Origin: Candidatus Saccharimonadia bacterium
GTDB lineage: Bacteria > Patescibacteriota > Saccharimonadia > Saccharimonadales > SZUA-47
NCBI GenBank assembly: GCA_938050265.1
Contig: CALLJT010000087.1
Span: 1-13,187 of the forward strand
Reading direction: 5' to 3'
Length of the DNA: 13,187 bases
Part shown: one piece after another, positions 7,544 to 12,477 of the stretch
Layout of the letters: every line of letters starts with the position of its first letter
How positions within the stretch are numbered: the first letter of the stretch is position 1
The notes under the pieces: model-generated
Told to the model about the DNA's origin: nothing
Seen by the model: the letters and a program-made list of their open reading frames with translations, nothing else
Databases searched by the model: none
Made by a program: the position numbers and the translations under genes

Positions 7544-7831
7544 CTATTCGAGAGTCTTGTCACATATGTTCACTGAGCCGTAATCCGAAGGTTTACAGTT
7601 TACCCCGCATTCGTAGTCGTAGTCAGGCCTGTCGTCTCTCACGGAGAGTGATTCAGCCAGGTCTCTACATTCTTCCAGCGAGTCAACTTCATGTTCTTGC
7701 AATGTGGATAGGCTCGGGGCCTCGGGATAATAATAGAGCGTCATACTGTCGTCATTGCCAAGTAAGTTAAAGGCCACAAAACCCACAAGCACCACTACAC
7801 CAATAAGCGCAGCACCAATTAACTCATCCAT
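7544..7831 (-). CDS. Small membrane-anchored Cys-containing protein (hypothetical)
   Basis: A 95-residue protein with one N-terminal hydrophobic helix (about residues 4-23, LIGAALIGVVVLVGFVAFNL) and no arginine or lysine before it. An acidic domain follows, with YYYPEAPSLS, 'DSLEECRDLAESL' and 'YDYECGVNCKPSDYG...CDK'. The four cysteines of the outer part could form two disulfides. I recall similar short proteins ending in a DYECG-x-NC motif in CPR/Saccharibacteria genomes, but no function is known. Its ATG overlaps the flavin-reductase stop by one base (TGATG), so it is translated by coupling from that mRNA. Confidence 0.7.
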   Translation of the reverse strand: MDELIGAALIGVVVLVGFVAFNLLGNDDSMTLYYYPEAPSLSTLQEHEVDSLEECRDLAESLSVRDDRPDYDYECGVNCKPSDYGSVNICDKTLE

Positions 7832-8448
7832 CAGTCTGCGTGCTCCCTGTTTTTTACGTTGTCGCTCATTTCAACATGTGTCCAATCACCTATAGAGAAA
7901 AACTCCCCTGACGTCGCATAGTACGTGGCCGGTAATCCTTTGCGACGGACTACCCTATCATCATTCCAGTACTTCTCGTCAATAGTTACAGACACAATTT
8001 CCACACAGCACGTCACATGATCACCGGACTTCTTATCCCATACCAGCTTGCCTTCTGCAGAAAACCAGCATTGTTCAAGGCGAGGAGGCTGTACTACGTC
8101 CGAGGGTGCGACAGTGAACCCTTTGATGATATCGAGCTCTGACTCGCCGCGGGGTAGGCGTACACCAGCGTCATACGCTTCCTGTAGCTTATCGGGGTAT
8201 GGGAATCCTATGACGCACTCACCCGTTTCACGTAGGTTGTGCAGTGTGTCACTTTTGGGTGCAATAGCGAGTAGCATCATGGGCGGGTTGTTCGAGCAGA
8301 GCATCGTTTGCTCGAATGCTCCAACGTTTACAGCTCCGTTTGGGGCAAGTGTCGTTACAAGCGATGGTGCATGCGGTGGTGTCAGGTATACCAGCCGGTT
8401 GTTGCGATCACCGTCTAGAAAGTCACGAGATAGTTTTTTCCATTTCAT
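7831..8448 (-). CDS. Flavin reductase family (FMN-binding split-barrel) protein
   Basis: A 205-residue protein resembling the DIM6/NTAB flavin-reductase-like group. It shows 'VYLTPPHAPSLVTTLAPNGAVNVGAFEQTMLCSNNPPMMLLAIAP' (the barrel strand that binds flavin), then 'DTLHNLRETGECVIGFPYPDKLQEAYDAG', 'PPRLEQCWFSAEGKLVWD' and 'GDHVTCCVEIVSVTIDEKYW'. Members bind FMN and reduce flavins with NAD(P)H or supply reduced flavin to a partner; the substrate cannot be fixed here. It is the first gene of a two-gene unit with the small Cys protein. It is divergent from the YciI-like gene, with 73 bp between the two starts. A TATGAT box 6 nt before the ATG suggests a leaderless transcript. Confidence 0.85.
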   Translation of the reverse strand: MKWKKLSRDFLDGDRNNRLVYLTPPHAPSLVTTLAPNGAVNVGAFEQTMLCSNNPPMMLLAIAPKSDTLHNLRETGECVIGFPYPDKLQEAYDAGVRLPRGESELDIIKGFTVAPSDVVQPPRLEQCWFSAEGKLVWDKKSGDHVTCCVEIVSVTIDEKYWNDDRVVRRKGLPATYYATSGEFFSIGDWTHVEMSDNVKNREHAD

Positions 8449-8521
8449 ATTTTCATCATACAGGAACTAGCTTGTCCTTGCCGTATACCGACGACGCATC
8501 AGATGGTAAAATAAAGTAGAT
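8446..8521. promoter_or_regulatory. Divergent promoter region, flavin reductase / YciI-like gene
   Basis: On the minus strand TATGAT lies 6 nt before the flavin-reductase ATG. On the plus strand TGG-TAAAAT (extended -10, 8504-8512) lies 9 nt before the YciI-like ATG at 8522. Both would give transcripts with almost no leader. No shared operator palindrome is evident in the 73 bp between the genes. Confidence 0.55.
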
Positions 8522-8809
8522 ATGCAATTTTTAATCACAGCACACGACCACAAAGACGGGCTACAAAAGCGGCTTGCTTCGAGAGACAAGCATGTCGCCA
8601 TGGGTGACGCAATGAAGGCTGCGGGCAACTACATCATGGGTGTAGCACTTATTGATGACGAAGGCCAGATGTGCGGCTCGGTTATGGTTCTTGACTACCC
8701 TTCGCGCAAAGAATTAGATGAGTGGCTGAAAGTGGAGCCGTACATTGTAGATGATGTATGGGAGAGGTGGACAGTGCAGGAGTGTAAAGTAGGGCCGTCT
8801 TTTCTTTAA
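8522..8809 (+). CDS. YciI-like protein
   Basis: A 95-residue protein with the YciI pattern: 'RLASRDKHVAMGDAMKAAGNYIMGVALIDDEGQMCGSVMVLDYPSRKELDEWLKVEPYIVDDVWERWTV' read in segments. These include the conserved His (H24), a G-x-hydrophobic strand, 'S.MVLDYPSRKELDEWL' and the 'EPY..DDVWE' stretch that corresponds to the family's DPF/DPY-x-x-AGV. YciI proteins have a dimeric ferredoxin-like fold and may carry out hydrolytic or dehydrochlorinase-like reactions, but most are unassigned. It is expressed divergently from the flavin-reductase gene, which may hint at a shared oxidative or aromatic-compound context. That is inference only. Confidence 0.82.
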   Translation: MQFLITAHDHKDGLQKRLASRDKHVAMGDAMKAAGNYIMGVALIDDEGQMCGSVMVLDYPSRKELDEWLKVEPYIVDDVWERWTVQECKVGPSFL

Positions 8810-8935
8810 AGCCCGCCTTAAAACGGAGTAACTCAAGCTTTTAAAAGGTTCGAGCCTCCCTGGGTTATGGCCGTTTTTAACAGATAGGGGTGAGGCTTTG
8901 CGGCATAGTTGCACATGCACGAACTCTACTTCTTG

Positions 8936-9140
8936 CTAGTTAAGCGGCAGTCTTGTTTGAGCCGTACTGTTTATATAAGCTTGTTGTCCGACGTCATTTC
9001 GCCATACTAACGGCAGATCTGGTCCGAACGACTCGGATACCGCTTCGTCAATCTTTGCTCTTGCTCCCCATGGTGTTCTTCCGGTAGCTGACAAGCCAAC
9101 TGTTCGCGACGTGCCTACGGCATCTAAGGGTCTGACCCTT
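8936..9140 (-). pseudogene. Possible 3' remnant of an unrecognised protein gene
   Basis: One minus-strand frame is open for about 65 codons to a TAG at 8936 and reads like real protein, with segments such as VGLSATGRTPWGARAKIDEA and FGPDLPLVWRNDVGQQAY. There is no ATG at its head. The frame is closed by a TAA next to REP copy 3, so the 5' part seems to have been lost where the repeat sits. I do not recognise the family. Chance is a real alternative, since 65 open codons are not decisive. Confidence 0.35.
9126..9140 (+). repeat. REP-like palindrome, copy 3 (perfect), next to the RAYT gene
   Basis: The sequence reads AAGGGTC-T-GACCCTT, a perfect 7-bp inverted repeat around one base, 41 bp before the transposase start. 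Position and shape fit the REP sequences that accompany RAYT genes. It shares the GACCCTT arm with copies 1 and 2. Confidence 0.75.
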
Positions 9141-9160
9141 TAAGGTGTTATTTTGTGGCA

Positions 9161-9181
9161 TATTGATATAGACTGACACTA
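9161..9181 (+). promoter_or_regulatory. Extended -10 promoter of the RAYT gene
   Basis: TGA-TATAGA (9164-9172) is an extended -10 element followed by 8 nt and then the ATG. A transcript would have one or no leader base. Confidence 0.5.
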
Positions 9182-9795
9182 TGCCGTCGCGAAATACCAA
9201 TAAAGAATATGCTCCGGACTCGTATTATCACGTATATGCACGCGGAAACAGTAAACAAAAGATATTTCACGACGCCACAGACTATAAATATTTTCTAGGA
9301 TTGTTTGAGCGTTACTTATCTAAAAAACAGAAGATCGGTAAAAGCGGTGCTGGGTATCCCCACTTTCGAGATGATATCCAATTGCACGCATACTGCTTGA
9401 TGACGAATCACTTTCACTTACTTATTCACCAGAAGGATATTGACAGCCTGCAGAGATTCATGAAGTCAGTGATGACGAGCTATAGTATGTATTTCAATCT
9501 AAGGCACAGAAGAACAGGCTCGGTTTTTGAAAGTAGGTATAAGGCAGTTCGTATTGACCAGCAATCATATCTTGAACACATCACAAGGTATATACATCTC
9601 AACCCTAGAAGATGGGAAAACTATACTCATTCAAGTCTGAAATATTACACAGAAGGTAGTGAACCAGAGTGGTTGAAAACCGACTTTATTCTCAGTATGT
9701 TCAATGAACGAAAGGACTATATGAGTTTTGTAGCCGACTATGTGGAGATGCGGGACATGCTCGCTGAGATGAAATACCAGCTTGCTGATCAGTAG
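9181..9795 (+). CDS. REP-associated tyrosine transposase (RAYT, Y1/HUH family)
   Basis: A 204-residue single-strand HUH nuclease related to IS200/IS605 TnpA. The start region 'DSYYHVYARGNSKQKIF' and the HUH motif 'YCLMTNHFHLLIHQ' (H77, H79) are intact. So are 'FMKSVMTSYSMYFNLRHRRTGSVFESRYKAVRID' (read in parts) and the catalytic tyrosine, probably Y137 in 'ITRYIHLNPRRW'. RAYTs are usually single-copy domesticated transposases that cut and join REP palindromes in single-stranded DNA. A perfect palindrome lies 41 bp upstream and two related copies lie 2.5-2.9 kb to the left. No stop, frameshift or missing motif is seen, so it may be active. A terminator for both strands lies 150 bp downstream. 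Confidence 0.92.
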   Translation: MPSRNTNKEYAPDSYYHVYARGNSKQKIFHDATDYKYFLGLFERYLSKKQKIGKSGAGYPHFRDDIQLHAYCLMTNHFHLLIHQKDIDSLQRFMKSVMTSYSMYFNLRHRRTGSVFESRYKAVRIDQQSYLEHITRYIHLNPRRWENYTHSSLKYYTEGSEPEWLKTDFILSMFNERKDYMSFVADYVEMRDMLAEMKYQLADQ

Positions 9796-9944
9796 GTGGG
9801 TGAAGAGACTCTCCCACGTTCCGCGGGCCCGAAACTTCTGCCAAGCAAGCGTAGCTTGCTGGTGAAGATTTCCTTGCGACATGTCACTGGCATGTCTCAC
9901 TCTCGACATCTGTCGGTCGAGAATTGGAGTCGATTCGCTCGAAT
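9796..9944. repeat. Hairpin-rich non-coding block downstream of the RAYT gene
   Basis: This block holds a run of short hairpins: GTGGG..CCCAC (9794-9815), AGCAAGC-gta-GCTTGCT (9844-9860), GACATG..CATGTC (9878-9896), CTCGAC..GTCGAG (9902-9921) and GATTCG-ct-CGAATC (about 9932-9945). Positions 9798-9812 repeat 15 bp of the tRNA-Gly 3' end. Positions 9867-9903 match 12441-12477 (31 of 37 bases). An open frame crosses the block, but its translation is not protein-like. It may be the 3' end of the RAYT element or one end of an integrated element. Confidence 0.6.
9798..9812. repeat. 15-bp copy of the tRNA-Gly 3' end (possible attachment site)
   Basis: GGGTGAAGAGACTCT is identical to 12248-12262 inside the tRNA gene and lies in the same orientation. 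Together they flank 2.45 kb carrying the SAH-hydrolase-like, DUF4352 and recombinase sequences. It could be an attR-like scar or simply a tRNA relic. Confidence 0.4.
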
Positions 9945-9981
9945 CAATAAAAAAGCCCCACGGTGTGGGGCGTTTTTATTG
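9945..9981. terminator. Strong bidirectional Rho-independent terminator
   Basis: A nearly perfect palindrome: an A-rich arm (CAATAAAAAA), a GCCCCAC stem, a 3-nt loop, a GTGGGGC stem and GTTTTTATTG. T-runs follow the stem in both directions. It lies between the plus-strand RAYT gene and the minus-strand SAH-hydrolase-like gene and can stop both transcripts. Confidence 0.88.
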
Positions 9982-9989
9982 GTGCAAGA

Positions 9990-10087
9990 TAGTTGACTCA
10001 ATTCAAACGGTTGCTACTGCCCAAGAAACAGACTATAAACTGAATGCTCTTGCCAAAGAGTTTAATCTTTCTGCTGAGCGTGTTTAG
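9990..10087 (+). pseudogene. Possible C-terminal gene remnant
   Basis: After the terminator one plus frame reads IVDSIQTVATAQETDYKLNA then LAKEFNLSAERV and a stop at 10087, a helix-rich composition like a genuine protein tail. No start codon or promoter precedes it within this stretch. It is short, so chance cannot be excluded. If real, it is debris of a gene cut by the rearrangement at this site. Confidence 0.25.
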
Positions 10088-10101
10088 TTTATTGCAGCAG
10101 A

Positions 10102-11238
10102 CTAGAACAGCCCATCAATCAACCGCTGATATTCTTTCGATAAAGGGATAAGTCCATGATTGGAAGAGTGTTCAGCTAAGCACTGAATGACGGCGGAATA
10201 CATCGCTAAGCGTGTTATCTCAATCTCTTCTGCGTCAATCGGGTCTTGCGAACCATCGAAATTTATTGGAAACCCCGCATTCAGCACCGAGCTTGTACCA
10301 TTCGAGTTTTCGACCAGGATTGTATCATGAGCTTTAGAGGCATGTTTCTCAATCTGTGTAAGACCAAGAAATTCAGTGTTCGATGACGAGCCACTTACCA
10401 ATATAGTACCTGCCTGCACTGCTTCCGAAATTGCGCTGTTAACCCATGGCTCACCAACACAACCGACTATAAGCTGAGATGATACCACAGCTTTTTTAAG
10501 GTCATTCTCGCTGCTCAGTCTCTTGTTCGTATCGTAAGTTCTTGAAGTTCTTGCATCCTTTTTGAGTAGCTTATGTACCTCGTTTCCTATCGAACCATTT
10601 CCGACTACAAGGCAGTCCATATCGCTAAGACGGAGTCTTTTATCTGTCGCATGTAAGCCTTTGACGATTTCTTGCATGATTGAGAGTGCAACCATCGGGC
10701 TTTCTTTTTCCAGCTTAACTCGACTTTCGGCAACATTAACTACTGGAAATGCTGGCATTATTTTCGAAACAAGTCTTGAACCAGCCCTTGTTTGCTCCAC
10801 TGCGTGGACAGAAAACTCTTCAAGAAGGTGTTTTCTCTCTGAAACTGACTGAATTAATATGCCGCCATCATCTAAAATTAGCAACCGCTTTATCTTCTTA
10901 TTTTTAGCGTATGCGATTGCATTATCTAGCATTGCTGTCGCTTCTCTATGCAAAGACTCATTGTAGTCAGTTTTTAACCCAATGCCATGATTATAGAAGC
11001 TGCTCTTCGACATAACCTTGCAGCCTCGACCCTGCAGCTCGTTCATCACTTCTGTGTTTGTAGAATAGACCTTACCTAAAAGGAACATACTATCATATGG
11101 CATTCCGAGACCATTTAGCTGCTCAAATAAAGAACCATTTGAAGCGAGCAAATGCTGGATACCCACAAGAATACAATCATCCAGACTTGATTGTTCTGCT
11201 CGTATTTTAGTAAAGGTTTTCAGTTTTGGAAAAAGCAT
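10102..11238 (-). CDS. Divergent S-adenosylhomocysteine-hydrolase-like (AdoHcyase superfamily) protein
   Basis: 378 residues, against about 430 for true SAH hydrolase. Segments align with AHCY in order: 'VGIQHLLASNG' (AHCY GCLHMT), 'GKVYSTN' (NIFSTQD), 'LLILDDGG' at 119-126 (MILDDGG), 'VEQTRAG' at 147-153 (SEETTTG), 'FPVVNVAES' (VPAINVNDS), the Rossmann loop GNGSIG at 213-218 (GYGDVG) and 'LIVGCVGEP' (FVTTTG). The His of the adenosyl pocket (H29), the Asp of DDGG and the catalytic Lys (K175) are kept. The Glu of EETTTG is Gln149, the Asp after the Lys is Glu179 and the next Asn is Ser180. The C-terminal Lys/Tyr tail that completes the neighbouring NAD site is absent. NAD binding is likely; hydrolysis of SAH is doubtful. 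It is leaderless by an extended -10. Confidence 0.75.
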   Translation of the reverse strand: MLFPKLKTFTKIRAEQSSLDDCILVGIQHLLASNGSLFEQLNGLGMPYDSMFLLGKVYSTNTEVMNELQGRGCKVMSKSSFYNHGIGLKTDYNESLHREATAMLDNAIAYAKNKKIKRLLILDDGGILIQSVSERKHLLEEFSVHAVEQTRAGSRLVSKIMPAFPVVNVAESRVKLEKESPMVALSIMQEIVKGLHATDKRLRLSDMDCLVVGNGSIGNEVHKLLKKDARTSRTYDTNKRLSSENDLKKAVVSSQLIVGCVGEPWVNSAISEAVQAGTILVSGSSSNTEFLGLTQIEKHASKAHDTILVENSNGTSSVLNAGFPINFDGSQDPIDAEEIEITRLAMYSAVIQCLAEHSSNHGLIPLSKEYQRLIDGLF

Positions 11239-11253
11239 ATACTTAGAATAGCA
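11236..11253 (-). promoter_or_regulatory. Leaderless-type extended -10 promoter of the SAH-hydrolase-like gene
   Basis: The minus strand shows TGC-TATTCT, then 6 nt, then the ATG. Spacing is the same as for ridA. Confidence 0.55.
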
Positions 11254-11316
11254 GACATACAGCTACCTGTTTATCTCTAGTCATCTTACTAATACTGTAC
11301 ATCTGCTAGTTTCCAG

Positions 11317-11332
11317 TGCTAAAATATGTTTG
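11317..11332 (+). promoter_or_regulatory. Extended -10 promoter for the structured RNA
   Basis: TGC-TAAAAT (11317-11325) is followed at the usual 6-7 nt by the first arm of the closing stem of the RNA (11331). The predicted transcript therefore starts almost exactly at the base of the structure. No convincing -35 is seen, as with the other promoters in the window. Confidence 0.55.
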
Positions 11333-11474
11333 TCTAAACCGTTCACAGAGATATTTTTATATCCATGCAATTTTATCGTTGCAGATAAATCCCAAGAAGG
11401 GCATTCGCTCGACAACCAAAGGGATTTATCTCTGCGGCGGTTTAGACACCTAGAGCGGGTGTCCTTTTTGTTTT
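11331..11474 (+). ncRNA. Candidate structured leader RNA / riboswitch-like attenuator
   Basis: A closing stem TGTCTAAACCG / CGGTTTAGACA (11331-11341 with 11438-11448) encloses three arms: GATAT-tttt-ATATC, TGCAA..TTGCA, and a long stem AGATAAATCCC / GGGATTTATCT with a roughly 27-nt apical region. This gives a four-way-junction shape. It is followed by a terminator hairpin whose 5' arm (from 11445) overlaps the last four bases of the closing stem, as in transcription attenuators. The following gene is the DUF4352 protein. I cannot match it to a known riboswitch, T-box, 6S, SRP or tmRNA. It could instead be a free-standing small RNA of about 140 nt. Confidence 0.5.
11445..11474 (+). terminator. 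Rho-independent terminator inside the leader
   Basis: GACACC (11445-11450), a 7-nt loop, GGTGTC (11458-11463), then CTTTTTGTTTT. It lies 52 nt before the DUF4352 start codon and shares four bases with the closing stem of the upstream RNA. Confidence 0.7.
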
Positions 11475-11476
11475 AA

Positions 11477-11520
11477 GAAGACCTCTCTCGTTATCAATAA
11501 CAATAAATAGAAAGGTCTTC
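11477..11520 (+). promoter_or_regulatory. Inverted repeat that would mask the DUF4352 ribosome-binding site
   Basis: GAAGACCT (11477-11484) is perfectly complementary to AGGTCTTC (11513-11520), with a 28-nt loop. The second arm contains the AGG of the only Shine-Dalgarno-like stretch (GAAAGG) before the ATG at 11526. Pairing would hide the ribosome site. Confidence 0.5.
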
Positions 11521-11525
11521 ATATT

Positions 11526-12002
11526 ATGAAAGGCAAAGCAAAATACATAGTAGGCGGCATCGTAGCACTCGTGCTGATAGCAGCAGTAGCAGGTTCAAGC
11601 GGAACAGATACAAACACATCAAATAATGACTCAGCTCAATCAACTGAGCAAAGCGAGAAAACAGATAGTGTAGCCAAGATTGGTACACCTGTAAGGGATG
11701 GTAAGTTCGAATTTACTGTCAACAGCATGGACTGCTCAAAAACAAGTGTCGGCAGCGAGTTCTTAACAGAAGAAGCTCAAGGCAAGTTCTGCATACTCGA
11801 TATTAACGTAAAGAACATAGGCGACGAAGCACAAACCTTCTTTAGCTCAGAGCAAAAGCTATTCAACTCAGAAGGTCAGCAATTCAGCAATGACACAGCC
11901 GCTGAACTATCAATAGACGGCAACGGCGAATTACTCAAACCCTACACGACGAAATTGCAAATGAGTTGGAAGCAAGGCAGCAGGAGCTTAATGACAGGCT
12001 AA
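11526..12002 (+). pseudogene. DUF4352-domain membrane-anchored protein, C-terminus lost and fused to recombinase DNA
   Basis: A 158-codon frame. Residues 6-24 (KYIVGGIVALVLIAAVAGS) are an N-terminal membrane helix, followed by a Thr/Asn/Ser-rich linker. Residues from about 52 match DUF4352: 'KIGTPVRDGKFEFTVNSMDC', 'AQGKFCILDINVKNIGDEAQTFFSSEQKLFNSEGQQFSNDTA'. The domain normally continues with a 'NPG...VFDVP.G' stretch and a 'L...FSGG.V.V' end. Here it breaks after about SIDGNGELL, and the rest is out-of-frame serine-recombinase sequence (KPYTTKLQMSWKQGSRSLMTG). The last strands, about 35-40 residues, are thus missing. DUF4352 proteins are exported or cell-surface proteins of unknown function. 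Expression may be controlled by the leader. The truncated product may not fold. Confidence 0.75.
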
Positions 12003-12253
12003 AGTCTCTAACATCCGACAATAAGAGCTTTGCATTGACCAGTTCTTATCTGTTAGACCTAGCTCAGCGAGCAAAAGAACTGTTTTTAGCAAGTGACGAA
12101 GGGCTTAGAAACAAATTATTGGAATACGTACTTTCAAACATTGAATTAAACGACAAGAAGTTGTCTTATGAACTTTCTGACCCCTTTAAAACAATAGTTG
12201 AGGCAAAGAAAAAGAGCCTTTCGGCTCATAATTCAAATATTTGGTGCGGGTGA
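11936..12253 (+). pseudogene. C-terminal fragment of a serine site-specific recombinase
   Basis: In the frame one base over from the DUF4352 frame, about 105 codons read LHDEIANELEARQQELNDRL, then KSLTSDNKSFALTSSYLLDL, AQRAKELFLASDEGLRNKLL, EYVLSNIELNDKKLSYELSD and PFKTIVEAKKK. This is the coiled-coil and tail pattern of resolvase/recombinase-zinc-ribbon proteins common in Patescibacteria. The catalytic N-terminal domain and zinc ribbon are absent, so it cannot recombine. A TTG at 11966 could start a peptide, but I treat it as debris. The stop (12251-12253) lies inside the tRNA-Gly 3' end on the opposite strand, consistent with an integrase gene abutting its attachment site. Confidence 0.78.
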
Positions 12254-12318
12254 AGAGACTCTAACTCTCGACCTCATCCTTGGCAAGGATGCGCTCTAAA
12301 CAACTGAGCTACACCCGC
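12242..12318 (-). tRNA. tRNA-Gly (anticodon GCC), CCA encoded
   Basis: A full cloverleaf can be drawn on the minus strand. The acceptor stem is GCGGGTG / CACCCGC with discriminator A and encoded CCA. The D stem is GCTC / GAGC with loop AGTTGTTTA. The anticodon stem is CATCC / GGATG with loop TTGCCAA, so the anticodon is GCC. The variable loop is AGGTC. The T stem is GAGAG / CTCTT with loop TTAGAGT. Two normally conserved bases differ: position 19 is T instead of G and position 56 is A instead of C, which restores a 19-56 pair. The serine-recombinase fragment runs 12 nt into its 3' end. Confidence 0.92.
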
Positions 12319-12325
12319 ATATTTT

Positions 12326-12355
12326 TGCGGTACACCTGATTTAACTGAAAGGTTC
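12326..12355 (+). repeat. 30-bp direct repeat, copy 1
   Basis: Begins TGCGGTACACCTGATTTAAC and ends GAAAGGTTC. It starts 8 bp from the tRNA-Gly 5' end and may overlap its promoter. It matches copy 2 at 29 of 30 positions. Confidence 0.8.
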
Positions 12356-12440
12356 TATTTGGTCGCATCCTTGGCCTGGCAAGGCTGGTCACATTCTGCG
12401 ACCCCGGAACAGCGTCTTTGAAAACAAGTTTTCAAGAGTT

Positions 12441-12477
12441 GATTCCCTTGCGCAATGTCGCTGGCATTACTCACTCT
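12441..12477. repeat. Conserved hairpin element shared with 9867-9903
   Basis: 31 of 37 bases match, including CCTTGCG, CTGGCAT and CTCACTCT. Both copies fold into a stem with a 7-nt loop (TCACTGG or TCGCTGG). One stem pair differs in both partners, C-G in one copy and A-T in the other. In both blocks a perfect but unrelated hairpin lies just to the left. Confidence 0.6.

Larger units (their letters stand above)
8810..9180. other. Gap without an intact gene: coding remnant plus REP and transposase promoter
   Basis: This 371-bp gap holds no intact gene. From 8810 to 8935 I see only a weak A/T inverted repeat (CCTTAAAA / TTTTAAAAGG). From 8936 to about 9140 there is a possible gene remnant on the minus strand. 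From 9126 onward lie REP copy 3 and the RAYT promoter. Confidence 0.6.

Noticed and set aside
9796..9996. 66-residue open frame after the RAYT gene
   Set aside because: It crosses several hairpins and the terminator, its translation is rich in basic and low-complexity residues, and it contains a tRNA-end copy. It is a spurious frame.
11331..11448. Retron msr-msd (closing inverted repeat plus long internal hairpin)
   Set aside because: No reverse transcriptase gene is present; the next gene is DUF4352. A terminator overlaps the 3' repeat, which fits an attenuator better.
11331..11474. 6S, SRP or tmRNA
   Set aside because: The internal loop is strongly one-sided with extra arms (unlike 6S), no SRP apical GGAA-type motif is visible, and it is too short and lacks the tRNA-like ends of tmRNA.
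11938..12253. Functional short recombinase-related protein from the TTG at 11966
   Set aside because: It lacks the catalytic serine domain and the zinc ribbon, the DUF4352 frame runs through it, and it ends inside a tRNA. Debris is the simpler reading.
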